Shown: positions 8,641 through 15,798 of the stretch, piece by piece | Numbering within the stretch: the first letter of the stretch is position 1 | Layout of the letters: every line of letters begins with the position of its first letter | DNA from: Phormidesmis priestleyi BC1401 | GTDB lineage: Bacteria; Cyanobacteriota; Cyanobacteriia; Leptolyngbyales; Leptolyngbyaceae | Reading direction: 5' to 3' | DNA length: 32,818 nt | Assembly: GCF_001650195.1 (NCBI RefSeq) | Contig: NZ_LXYR01000052.1 | Coordinates: 1-32,818, forward strand | Notes under the pieces: model-generated | Database searches by the model: none | The model's input: the letters and a program-made list of their open reading frames with translations, nothing else | What the model was told of the DNA's origin: nothing | Position numbers and translations under genes: made by a program

Positions 8641-9234
8641 TCATCTGCCAGCCCTCAAAATTTGTTCAGCCGTCAGTTTCAAGTCTGGAAACGTGGGAGA
8701 GACAACTCTATCGCTACCTCGAAACTCTCTAGACTGATAAGCTCCATCCTTCAGAGTCAGGATAAGTACCACCTTTCTTCCTTTATCTGGATCAACCTGC
8801 CAGAATTCAGGAATGCCCCGGGCTGCATACTCTTTTGGCTTCTCAACATAGTCGCGATCGTGGTTTCTGCTTCCAGGCTTTCCCGGTGAGACGACTTCGA
8901 CGACGAGCAAGGGGACGGGCATACCAAGGCGAATGAATTTTTCACCCGATAGTACGGCCCTGACTGACTCTTCTGTATGAACGATGAGATCTGGCTGTCG
9001 TGCTGTCACTTCAGCAGAATTCACTTCAATCTGATGACCGATAGCAAAGCGATGTGGAGGAATGCCCATCGCTGAAAATGCGAACGCGAGAAACATTGCG
9101 ATCGTGGGGGTGATTGGATCTTCAGAAGGCAAAGCGATTAACTCCCCATTAACCAATTCGTAACGGGTGTCGGTGCCGTCGTCATAGTCGAGATATTCAT
9201 CAATCGTTCTGAATCGTGGTTTGGCTTGGGTCAT
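8641..9234 (-). CDS. Uma2 family (DUF820) putative restriction-type endonuclease (197 aa)
   Basis: A Uma2/DUF820 protein with the PD-(D/E)xK nuclease fold, greatly expanded in cyanobacteria and of unknown target. Visible features are the N-terminal [13 protein letters not shown] (25-37), RQPDLIV with the active-site D82, VVEVVSPG with E113, K132 or K134 in [10 protein letters not shown], and the closing IPEFWQVDP (141-149). Length is usual for the family. AGGA lies before the ATG at 9234. It is the last gene of a minus-strand cluster with the three small genes at 9246-10149, 11 nt after the previous one. Related genes are often scattered singly, so a joint function with its neighbours is not assured. 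Confidence 0.9.
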   Translation of the reverse strand: MTQAKPRFRTIDEYLDYDDGTDTRYELVNGELIALPSEDPITPTIAMFLAFAFSAMGIPPHRFAIGHQIEVNSAEVTARQPDLIVHTEESVRAVLSGEKFIRLGMPVPLLVVEVVSPGKPGSRNHDRDYVEKPKEYAARGIPEFWQVDPDKGRKVVLILTLKDGAYQSREFRGSDRVVSPTFPDLKLTAEQILRAGR

Positions 9235-9245
9235 GACGCGCTTTC

Positions 9246-9539
9246 CTACCCCGCTACAGCAGGTTCTTTAGGCTTCTTTTCAAAGACTTGTATGTTTGGC
9301 TCTGCCAGCACAAACCCCTTTTCTGTCGGCTGCCCCATCTTCCCAGCGACGGCAGCAACCCACATGGGAAAGTTTGCTTGAGCATCCTCTAGCTTCTTAA
9401 ACATTTTGGGTTTGAGGGTGACAGAGATGATTTGACCATCACAGTCAATCTCAAATGATTTCCAGCCATTCTCAACAGTGGCTGCGTTTGGCAGTTCGCT
9501 AATTTTGATGGTGAGTTCAAGTTTTCCACTGACTGTCAT
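9246..9539 (-). CDS. small conserved cyanobacterial protein, possibly FinO-like (97 aa)
   Basis: The protein begins [17 protein letters not shown] and has a predominantly beta-strand first half. A conserved-looking core follows: [21 protein letters not shown] (28-48, quoted in part), then [13 protein letters not shown] (57-69). I recall similar short cyanobacterial proteins annotated as fertility-inhibition FinO-like RNA chaperones, but the match is from memory and weak. GAGGGC lies upstream of the ATG at 9539. It sits between the coiled-coil protein gene and the Uma2 gene in one minus-strand cluster. If FinO-like, it would bind RNA duplexes and could touch plasmid gene control. Confidence 0.55.
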   Translation of the reverse strand: MTVSGKLELTIKISELPNAATVENGWKSFEIDCDGQIISVTLKPKMFKKLEDAQANFPMWVAAVAGKMGQPTEKGFVLAEPNIQVFEKKPKEPAVAG

Positions 9540-9586
9540 TGGTGGTTGCCCTCTTCTTTCTGTCTATAAATTTCTTGATCAACGAA

Positions 9587-9862
9587 TCAGCGACCTCTAT
9601 CGAGCAGAGAAATCAGTTGCGCGATGTTTGCCGTTTGAGCAGCAACGATCGCTGTTTGCTCTCTGAATGCCGCCACCTGTTCCCTAACGGTCGTCTCTTG
9701 TAACTCTGCCAGTCGTGCGATCGACTGATTTTGCTCTCTTGCAATATCGGCTTGCTCTCGCAGCATTAGCTTAATCTCAGTCATACCTTCAGACAAAATG
9801 CCTACCTGATGGATGAGCGTCTGTAAGTTGCTGTTTGCTGCCAGCAGTGGGTCTTGAGTCAT
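9587..9862 (-). CDS. coiled-coil protein (91 aa)
   Basis: Nearly the whole protein is predicted helix with a heptad-like spread of hydrophobic residues and many Q, E and R (for instance IKLMLREQADIAREQNQSI at about 31-49). A repeated REQ motif (REQADIAREQ, REQVAAFREQ) suggests internal duplication. The ATG at 9862 overlaps the stop of the upstream RHH gene by ATGA, and GAGGAGG lies upstream, so the two are translationally coupled. No known domain is recognised; an oligomerising partner of the RHH protein is a reasonable guess. Confidence 0.6.
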   Translation of the reverse strand: MTQDPLLAANSNLQTLIHQVGILSEGMTEIKLMLREQADIAREQNQSIARLAELQETTVREQVAAFREQTAIVAAQTANIAQLISLLDRGR

Positions 9863-10149
9863 TGCGTCCTACTACCTCCTCTCGTTTCTCCTAGCAGTTC
9901 TTCCGTATCAGGGATCAGGTTTGCATTCTTGCAGGCTTGAAAAAGCAATCTTTCTACAAACTGGTTCTCGCTGCGACCGTCCTGTCTGGCTAATTCCCCT
10001 ATCTTCTCGATGACCAAGGGGTCAAGAAGATAAGTTTTACGTTTGCGTTTGCGTTCACTTTCACCCGACATAAGACAGATCGCATTTGCTAAAGCTTGCA
10101 TCCAATAATCTCCTATTTTCAAACCTTCGATCGCTTTGCGCTCAATCAT
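9859..10149 (-). CDS. ribbon-helix-helix (CopG-like) protein (96 aa)
   Basis: The middle of the protein fits an RHH DNA-binding fold. A basic stretch ESERKRKRK leads into a beta-ribbon (KTYLLD). Two helices follow, VIEKIGELARQDG and SENQFVERLLFQACKN. The ATG at 10149 is listed; an in-frame TTG at 10167 would add 6 residues, and neither has a strong ribosome site. Two 26-bp direct repeats in the divergent promoter region (10163-10188 and 10231-10256) look like operators, so autoregulation is likely. It heads an operon with the coiled-coil protein, the 97-aa protein and Uma2. Confidence 0.65.
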   Translation of the reverse strand: MIERKAIEGLKIGDYWMQALANAICLMSGESERKRKRKTYLLDPLVIEKIGELARQDGRSENQFVERLLFQACKNANLIPDTEELLGETRGGSRTQ

Positions 10150-10162
10150 TTGGACAGAATAG

Positions 10163-10256
10163 CTCAATGAACACTCACTTTGAGTACAGTTTAGTTAATA
10201 CATCCGTTCAGATAATAAAGTTAAGCTGAACTCAATAAACACTCGTTTTGAGTTCA
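10163..10256. promoter_or_regulatory. pair of 26-bp direct repeats, candidate RHH operator
   Basis: Sequences at 10163-10188 and 10231-10256 share 22 of 26 bases: CTCAAT-A-ACACTC then TTTGAGT-CA. Starts are 68 bp apart. Each contains a CTCAAT...TTTGAGT dyad, as expected for a dimeric RHH repressor. They overlap the start of the minus-strand operon and lie between divergent genes, so they could control both directions. Confidence 0.55.
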
Positions 10257-10295
10257 ATCAAGCTAAATTAATCATGTCGAGTTCAAAAACGCCTC

Positions 10296-10454
10296 ATGCC
10301 TCACTCAAGCCACCGATTACAGACCGCCCTCGACTGCCTCAACAATTTGATTGAGCAAGGCTGTGAGTTTCCTGAAACGGTAGACAAGACCTTAGAAGCG
10401 CTGGCAGTCAATCGAGATGAGTTGGTTGCTGAATACGACTCACAGCCCGTCTAG
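10296..10454 (+). CDS. small hypothetical protein (52 aa)
   Basis: A short ORF beginning MPHSSHRLQTALDCL and ending with TAG at 10452-10454. It is amphipathic helical and acidic (NLIEQGCEFPETVDK, NRDELVAEYD) with a tidy protein-like composition. It has no strong ribosome site. It is the first plus-strand gene of the divergent pair, just ahead of the candidate centromere repeats and the actin-like gene, so it may belong to the partition module. Not recognised. Confidence 0.5.
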   Translation: MPHSSHRLQTALDCLNNLIEQGCEFPETVDKTLEALAVNRDELVAEYDSQPV

Positions 10455-10459
10455 CAAAT

Positions 10460-10517
10460 AGCCTACGGCAGCTTATGGCAGCCTACGGGAGCCTAACCAC
10501 TTCAAACACTTCAAACA
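10460..10517 (+). repeat. tandem 10-bp and 9-bp repeats, candidate partition centromere (parC-like)
   Basis: Four adjacent 10-bp units (AGCCTACGGC, AGCTTATGGC, AGCCTACGGG, AGCCTAACCA) span 10460-10499. Two exact 9-bp units CTTCAAACA follow at 10500-10517. They lie directly upstream of the ParM-like gene. Type II partition systems place the ParR-bound centromere, built of 10-11 bp direct repeats, in exactly this position. Confidence 0.5.
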
Positions 10518-10547
10518 TTTATCCAATCTACCTTTGAGGCGATTCTC

Positions 10548-11681
10548 ATGAATTTAGAAGCATCCACCGCTCCAAAATCACTGGCTACCGTAGACTATGC
10601 CAACCTCCTACAGCCTATGGGTGTAGACATTGGCAATGGGCAGCTAAAGCTCGTGACCACAAACGGTGAAACTCGCACTGAGAGCTATAGCTACCGCCAC
10701 ATAGGTTAGGACAGGGACATTTTTGGCAGTACGCGAAGCACACTACCAAAAATGTCCTAAGCAAAGTGGCGATGGCTATACGTTCACTATCTCATCGAGC
10801 GCTCAACTGACACCGTGAAGGGCTATGTCGAATACCAAGACGGAGATCGTTCTGACCTGATCGGCAAACAGTGGATCGGGGGACTGAACGCTTACTACAA
10901 CGGACTCAACTCAATCTATCGGGTCACAGACGATAAGCAGGGTAAACCTCAACTGGGGCTGCAAATCTTCCTCTCTGCCCTGTCAGAGTTTCCCCATCGG
11001 GACGTGTGGAACGTTGCCTTAGCGGTTTCGGTTCACGACTCTAAAACGCTTGGCTCTGCCTTAAAGAGAGCGCTGGAAGGCTCTCACGGGGTACGCATCC
11101 GTAACAAAACAACCCGCGTCAATATCAAAGTTGTCGCTGGTCTGGAAGAGGGAACAGGGGCAATCATCACCTACCAGAAGCAGGCAGACACCACGAACGC
11201 CATTCTTTATGACCTGGGCAATGGAACGCTCATCGTCTCCAGCTTCAATGGCATGAAGATGACCGATCGCAAGTACAGCCAGAACGGAGGGGTTGAGAAG
11301 CTGTTTGACCAAATCGCGACTCATGACGCAATCCGCGAAAAGCTTTTGAAGGAAGGAGATCGTCACCTCATTCGTAAGGGCATTGAAGCCCAAACCTTCA
11401 CCTATGGCACTCAATACCCCGACTGGAACTTTGAAGCCGTCTACCGTGAAGAGTTGCCCCGATGGGTGAAAGATGTTCTCTCTCCTACCGTTCGTCCTTG
11501 GGACGATCGCAGAGATTCAGCGACGGCGCTGATTGCCGTGGGAGGAGGTGCCGAACTACCGGGGATTGAGCCACTGCTGTCTAAAAAGAACATCAAGGTT
11601 CTGAGTGACCCTCTTTGGGCAAATGCCAGAGGACTCTACACGCTGGCAACTCGTAAAGTTACCGCACTGGAGGCACGGTGA
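10548..11681 (+). pseudogene. ParM/StbA-like actin-type ATPase gene interrupted by a 91-bp element
   Basis: A plasmid-segregation actin-like ATPase. The N-terminal phosphate-1 loop GVDIGNGQLKL lies in the first part (10548-10706). The phosphate-2 motif LYDLGNGTL and the adenosine motif AVGGGAELPG lie in the second part, which is open from 10815. The two parts are in one frame but separated by stops TAG (10707) and TAA within a 93-bp insertion (element plus one TA). Removing the insertion restores TESYVHYLIERS and a 346-aa protein, a normal length. A restart at GTG 10815 would give a 288-aa protein without the phosphate-1 loop, so the copy as read is probably inactive. It overlaps the ParR-like gene by GTGA. 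Confidence 0.8.
10688..10778. mobile_element. 91-bp palindromic MITE-like insertion with TA target duplication
   Basis: The element starts TAGCTACCGCCAC and ends GTGGCGATGGCTA. Over the outer 28 bases (counting the flanking TA) 23 pair. The inner part pairs again (GACATTTTTGG with CCAAAAATGTC) around a short centre near 10729-10742. TA flanks both ends (10686-10687 and 10779-10780). A TA duplication and long terminal inverted repeats are typical of IS630/Tc1-mariner-derived miniature elements. It carries no gene. Confidence 0.75.
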
Positions 11682-11893
11682 AGCAGCTTAGGGCCACGAT
11701 TCCGACTCACTTACAAGCTGCCTTTTTGGAAATAGGCAAACAGCTAAACACAACCGATCCGACCGTCATCAACACTCACCTCTTGAGTTGCTATTTCACG
11801 GGCGATAGGTCTGACTCTCCCCAAGAAACGCAATCAATCCAAACAGTAGACGGCTTTGATGATTTAGCTGACTGGACAGATGAGGAGATCTAA
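11678..11893 (+). CDS. ParR-like small partner of the actin ATPase (71 aa)
   Basis: Starts with GTG at 11678, overlapping the stop of the actin-like gene, so the two are cotranslated. The first half (TIPTHLQAAFLEIGKQLNTT) could be an RHH-type or helical DNA-binding unit. The last 20 residues are strongly acidic and aromatic (DGFDDLADWTDEEI), like a tail that binds the filament. In type II partition modules the gene directly after parM is the adaptor parR, which joins centromere and filament. Position and size support the call; sequence alone would not. Confidence 0.55.
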   Translation: MKQLRATIPTHLQAAFLEIGKQLNTTDPTVINTHLLSCYFTGDRSDSPQETQSIQTVDGFDDLADWTDEEI

Positions 11894-11902
11894 CAATCCA
11901 AA

Positions 11903-12225
11903 GCCGAACGCTACGCGCCAGAGAGTGTTCTCTGTTCCTACCACAGATGAGCGAACGCTATGCGCCACGGAGTGTTCGGCACTCTCAAACAACTGTCAAC
12001 ACAATCATTTGGAGATTCATCAATGATGACGAGTCAAAATTCACTCCTGACCTATCACGAACCAAACGCCGAACGCTACGCGCCAGAGAGTGTTCTCTGT
12101 TCCTACCACAGATGAGCGAACGCTATGCGCCACAGAGTGTTCGGCACTCTCAAACAACTGTCAACACAATCATTTGGAGATTCATCAATGATGACGAGTC
12201 AAAATTCACTCCTGACCTATCACGA
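11903..12225 (+). repeat. 158-bp tandem duplication
   Basis: Copies at 11903-12060 and 12068-12225 differ at one base (CACGGAG against CACAGAG), with a 165-bp period. Each copy holds two variants of a 25-bp word starting GAACGCTA and ending GAGTGTTC, plus the ribosome site and first codons of the 12188 gene. Only the downstream copy leads into an intact gene; the upstream copy gives a short dead-end frame. Confidence 0.9.
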
Positions 12226-12535
12226 TGGCAGGCTTGCTCAGATTGCAGCCATCTATGGTGACTCCCTAGAATCGCTCTGTCTGATTGAGAAGTTCTCCAT
12301 TCTCACGGATATTGCTGCCTGGGGTGATCAGTGCTGTGGTCACTATGAGAAGGAGTGGTCCAGCTTTGGTGAGTTCATGGCAGAACATGGCGAAACCTCA
12401 AAAGACTATGACGCGCACGGGTTGCTCACCCATCCCGATTGTGACTGGACAAACCCGATTCACTCAATGCCGCTGGTCATTGCAATCTGCCATCAGATTG
12501 CCGAAGGGATTCATCTGCCAGAGGGCGCGGAATGA
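12188..12535 (+). CDS. hypothetical protein (115 aa)
   Basis: Begins MMTSQNSLLTYHDGRLAQIA, with GGAG upstream of the ATG at 12188. I chose this start because the longer frame from 12125 runs through duplicated non-coding sequence. The protein is acidic and soluble, rich in W, H and C (WGDQCCGHYEKEW, HPDCDW), with no recognised domain. Its stop overlaps the next start by ATGA. It heads the cluster leading to the P-loop ATPase. Confidence 0.6.
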   Translation: MMTSQNSLLTYHDGRLAQIAAIYGDSLESLCLIEKFSILTDIAAWGDQCCGHYEKEWSSFGEFMAEHGETSKDYDAHGLLTHPDCDWTNPIHSMPLVIAICHQIAEGIHLPEGAE

Positions 12536-12699
12536 ATCACGAACGCTGCAACGCTGACCGCATTGGCTTCTTTCTAGTGGGGTGTGCTCTCGGAGTTGCA
12601 ATTTCAACCGCCATTCAAATCACACAAGTCTCTGTCTGTGAGGCAAAGGGCGGTACGGCAACCGTAGTCGATCACCAAGTGGTTTGTGCAGGAGGCTGA
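12532..12699 (+). CDS. small membrane protein (55 aa)
   Basis: Starts at the ATG at 12532, overlapping the previous stop by 4 nt, and ends one base before the next start. Residues 11-31 (IGFFLVGCALGVAISTAIQI) form a single hydrophobic helix. The short tail has two cysteines (VCEAKGG, VVCAGG). Not recognised. Tight packing indicates an operon with the two following membrane protein genes. Confidence 0.55.
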   Translation: MNHERCNADRIGFFLVGCALGVAISTAIQITQVSVCEAKGGTATVVDHQVVCAGG

Positions 12700-12700
12700 G

Positions 12701-13228
12701 ATGAATCAACCCTTCGTGATTAACAAGCGGTTCGCGGTGCGGATGACCTTTGTGTTTGCTCTTTTGATCGGTGCCACCGTCCATCAGACCTCGCTCCAGA
12801 GATGGCAGTCTGACCTTGCCGCATCTCAGGCAAAAGCCAACGCAGCCAAAAACAGTGAGGCTAGAGCGCGAGCGCGATCGAAGTCCATTAGCTCAGAGTC
12901 AAAGATTGCCCTCGATCGCGCTCGTGAAGGGTGTCAGTCGATCGTGCTCACTGCCAATAACAAACCCGCTCGGTTTCAAAAAAACTTGCGTGTGTTTGAC
13001 GCTCAAACCTTTCCCGCTAACCCGAAGACCCCGCGCTTTGACAGAGACGGCAACCCCATCAACGGGGTTCAACCGCAGCCAGAAGGTCTGACCATCTGTA
13101 ACGAATTTGGCGACAGCGCGATCGTGGGTTTTGAGGGTGCCGTTACCGACATCAAGCGAGTCGCACCCGCTCAACTGCCTGAGTTTCTCAAGTCCTTTAA
13201 CCCCCAAGAACATCATGAAAGACGCTAA
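12701..13228 (+). CDS. single-pass membrane protein (175 aa)
   Basis: The ATG at 12701 has AGGAGG at good distance, so I prefer it to the slightly longer frame from 12686. Residues about 17-30 (VRMTFVFALLIGATV) form one N-terminal membrane helix or signal anchor. Then comes a charged alanine-rich helix (about 35-70) and a C-terminal region with two cysteines (REGCQSIV, LTICNEFG). A periplasmic or extracellular C-terminal domain is likely. Not recognised. It overlaps the next gene by 14 nt. Confidence 0.6.
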   Translation: MNQPFVINKRFAVRMTFVFALLIGATVHQTSLQRWQSDLAASQAKANAAKNSEARARARSKSISSESKIALDRAREGCQSIVLTANNKPARFQKNLRVFDAQTFPANPKTPRFDRDGNPINGVQPQPEGLTICNEFGDSAIVGFEGAVTDIKRVAPAQLPEFLKSFNPQEHHERR

Positions 13229-13871
13229 AAGCAAACGCTCAAACCTTCGCTACTTGTCCTATTTCATCTACTTTGTGTGCGGCATGCTCATCATCTATTC
13301 AGTCGTGCCCTGGCAAGCAGCCGGCACCGCGATCGGAACCGCGATCGTCACTCTGCCATTAATCAAACAGCTTCAGACGGTTCCACTTCTAGGCTTAGTC
13401 GTCAGCTTGATTGCCTGGATTCTGCCTAACCTGATGTCAGTGCTGTTATGGGCACTCACCCAACTGATTGAGATTACGCCTGTTTTGCTGCATGACACTG
13501 AAATCTACGATGCTGTAGTGAGGCAGTTACGGACTCAGCAAGCCGCTCAACCGACTGACAACGAAGACGTTGCCAAGTTTCAAAAGAAGATTTCTCACTA
13601 TCTGATTGAGATCTTCAAAAACATCGGGCTGTATGCAGCGATGGCATACGTCGCAGAAGTGATCGTCAACGTCTGGTATTACTTGCCCTACGGGAACGGC
13701 TGGGATGACTTTGTTAGAGACTTTGCCGTGTGGGATGCCAGTTTGATCAAGTGGGGAGACTTCTTCTTGATGCTGGGTTCGATCGGCATCGTTGAGATTT
13801 TGGTGCTGTTCATGCTGAATGTTCACCGTCTCTTCAAAGCGATATCCCCTCGCACCGAACGCAACGCCTAA
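13215..13871 (+). CDS. polytopic membrane protein (218 aa)
   Basis: I start it at the ATG at 13215 (MKDAKSKRSNLRYLSYF), inside the end of the previous gene. About four to five membrane helices are visible: YLSYFIYFVCGMLIIYSVV, AIGTAIVTLPLI, LLGLVVSLIAWILPNLMSVL, LYAAMAYVAEVIVNVWYYL and FFLMLGSIGIVEILVLFML. A soluble loop of about 60 residues (TEIYDAVVRQLRTQQ onward) lies mid-protein. No family recognised. A strong terminator follows at 13881-13910, so this ends the small membrane-protein operon. Confidence 0.6.
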   Translation: MKDAKSKRSNLRYLSYFIYFVCGMLIIYSVVPWQAAGTAIGTAIVTLPLIKQLQTVPLLGLVVSLIAWILPNLMSVLLWALTQLIEITPVLLHDTEIYDAVVRQLRTQQAAQPTDNEDVAKFQKKISHYLIEIFKNIGLYAAMAYVAEVIVNVWYYLPYGNGWDDFVRDFAVWDASLIKWGDFFLMLGSIGIVEILVLFMLNVHRLFKAISPRTERNA

Positions 13872-13880
13872 TCAGCTAGA

Positions 13881-13910
13881 GGCAGAAGTATCAACGCTTC
13901 TGCCTTTTTT
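13881..13910 (+). terminator. Rho-independent terminator
   Basis: GGCAGAAG (13881-13888) pairs with CTTCTGCC (13897-13904) around an 8-nt loop and is followed by T6. It closes the operon ending at 13871 and lies just before the ATPase gene. Confidence 0.9.
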
Positions 13911-13938
13911 CAGGGTCTACTCAACTGAGATTTCAGCC

Positions 13939-15573
13939 ATGTCTAAGGTCATCAAACAAGTCTCTCCCCAAGAACTGCAAGCGTGGGATCTGTCCCCAGA
14001 TAGCAAGATTAGTTACTACGATGGAAAGCTTCTAATTGTGAGTGATGCCGATGAAGAAGCGCCATTTGGCATTGCCGCGAAAGCGGGCATTTCTGCATTG
14101 TTTGGCATTGCAGTCTTTACCCACGCTCCCTTAGTCGGGGTGGTTTGCGCTGCCTATGCCGCCTATAAAGTAACTGAAACGGTTCGCGGTTTGTATGGCG
14201 GTGACAACGCTTTAACGAGCCGATTAGAGCAGGATTTAGGCATCGTTGCGGAACCAGTACCCGCAAGGGCACCTGACCCAGTGGAGGCTACTAATTCAGG
14301 TACAGTCATCGCCACATCTTCACCCATCGGAACGGCTACGAAATTAGGTGCTGTGAAGGTGCCTGCGACGGTAAGCAAAGACTCTATCGCGTGTGGTCAG
14401 TGCGTTCACTTTCAAAAGGCAGCATTTGAAGGTGACGACGGTCAGTGTTTGGCTTATAGGGATCACGCTAAATCCGACGATCCGATCGCTGCGAAATGCA
14501 AAGCTTTCAAGGTGCCAGCTTCCCCGGCGGCTCAGTTGCCCGCAAACAAGACTGAACTGCTAGACCGCCTCAAGGTTGAGTGTTCCGCCCTTCTAAGACT
14601 GGTGAAGTCTCAACCCATTCGAGCGGTCGGAACCCAGAGAACAGGCAAAACCACGCTGGTTAAGAAGTTGGCTCTGTTGCGGCTGCTCTTTCTGCCAAGT
14701 CATAAAGTCATTGCTTCAACTCCCCACGATGAGCCTGAGAATCGCTATCCCTCAATGTTTCAAGTTGTGGGAGTCAAAGGAGGTAAGCGAGATTACCCCG
14801 CGATCGCCAGGGCGTGGGAGGCAATGTCAGAGCGAATTGAGAATGGCGATCGCTCATCTATCACGACGGTTTGGGACGAGTTCGGGCTGTTCAACAAAGT
14901 GATGGAGGAAGAGACATTAACAAGCGTTCTCACCTCCAGTTTGAGAGAAGCCACCAAACACGGTGAGTTTCCGGTGTTTATCGTGCATGGGGAAACTCAG
15001 GCATTCTTACCAGGCTCTAGAGGGTTGGTGACGGTCTTTCTCAGTTCAACGGTCAGAGTCGAGACGATCGGAGAATTGGTGACGGGCGCTGATGGGTTAG
15101 ACGAGATGCGACCCACTGGGAAATTTAGGGTTCAATGGCTCGACGGCACTAAAGAAGAGGGGCAGATTCCTAAGTGGTTGAGTGAGGAGTTTTTAATCTC
15201 ACTCTTGCCCGACTCAGTGGTTACGAACAGTCAGCCAGAAACCTATCCAGAGAAACCTGCTGAAAGCCTCATTCAAACTGATGAGCCTGAAGACGATGCG
15301 CCTGAGATTGGTTTGAATCATCCCAGTGTTGAAGAGGTCAAAGCTCAGAAGAAGGAACTGTTTGAATTAGGGCAGGCGATTCTAGAACTCCTTCAGAAGA
15401 ACCCTGATAAGTCTTATGGCGATGAGGCGATCAGAACTCACAGATTCATCCGAGAGACGCTTGGTAAAGCACCCGCGATCGGAGACATCAGGCAGAGTAT
15501 CAACATTATCTCTAAGACTCCTTTTGTTCGCACCGTCGATGAAGGAAGAATCCAATGGAATCAGCCTACCTAA
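13939..15573 (+). CDS. membrane-associated P-loop ATPase with a cysteine cluster (544 aa)
   Basis: Numbering is from the ATG at 13939 (MSKVIKQVSPQ); the frame is open upstream but runs through the terminator. Residues about 45-77 are hydrophobic (GISALFGIAVF, LVGVVCAAYAAY) and probably form a membrane hairpin. A cysteine cluster CGQC...C...C (152, 155, 170, 187) may bind metal. The ATPase has Walker A GTQRTGKTT (about 231-239) and a Walker B-like TTVWDEFGLF (about 309). The C-terminal third is charged. It resembles DNA-pumping or morphogenesis ATPases (HerA/FtsK- or Zot-like) only in outline. The preceding membrane genes suggest an envelope complex. Confidence 0.6.
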   Translation: MSKVIKQVSPQELQAWDLSPDSKISYYDGKLLIVSDADEEAPFGIAAKAGISALFGIAVFTHAPLVGVVCAAYAAYKVTETVRGLYGGDNALTSRLEQDLGIVAEPVPARAPDPVEATNSGTVIATSSPIGTATKLGAVKVPATVSKDSIACGQCVHFQKAAFEGDDGQCLAYRDHAKSDDPIAAKCKAFKVPASPAAQLPANKTELLDRLKVECSALLRLVKSQPIRAVGTQRTGKTTLVKKLALLRLLFLPSHKVIASTPHDEPENRYPSMFQVVGVKGGKRDYPAIARAWEAMSERIENGDRSSITTVWDEFGLFNKVMEEETLTSVLTSSLREATKHGEFPVFIVHGETQAFLPGSRGLVTVFLSSTVRVETIGELVTGADGLDEMRPTGKFRVQWLDGTKEEGQIPKWLSEEFLISLLPDSVVTNSQPETYPEKPAESLIQTDEPEDDAPEIGLNHPSVEEVKAQKKELFELGQAILELLQKNPDKSYGDEAIRTHRFIRETLGKAPAIGDIRQSINIISKTPFVRTVDEGRIQWNQPT

Positions 15574-15614
15574 TTCTCTTGAGAGTATCCATTCTCCTAA
15601 TAGTTTCTCTCTCT

Positions 15615-15754
15615 GGCACGATTTGGCACGGCACGGCACGATTTCACGGTACGGAGAGCGGCACGGACGGAATATCAATACGTGCCGCCATCGTGCCAAA
15701 TCGTGCCAGATGAATCGTGCCAAATCGTGCCGCCCAGTTGTGCCAAATCGTGCC
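15615..15754. repeat. iteron-like cluster of GGCACG words in opposed halves
   Basis: About a dozen copies of GGCACG lie within 140 bp. They read forward in the left half (15615-15665) and as CGTGCC in the right half (15681-15754). Longer units are GGCACGATTT on the left and AATCGTGCC on the right, several with about 10-bp spacing. The arrangement suggests an iteron origin, a centromere or an operator; it would also fold into a long hairpin if transcribed. Confidence 0.75.
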
Positions 15755-15798
15755 GCTCTACAAATCAATTAATTTTTATTAGGTAAAGGTGTCTATCA

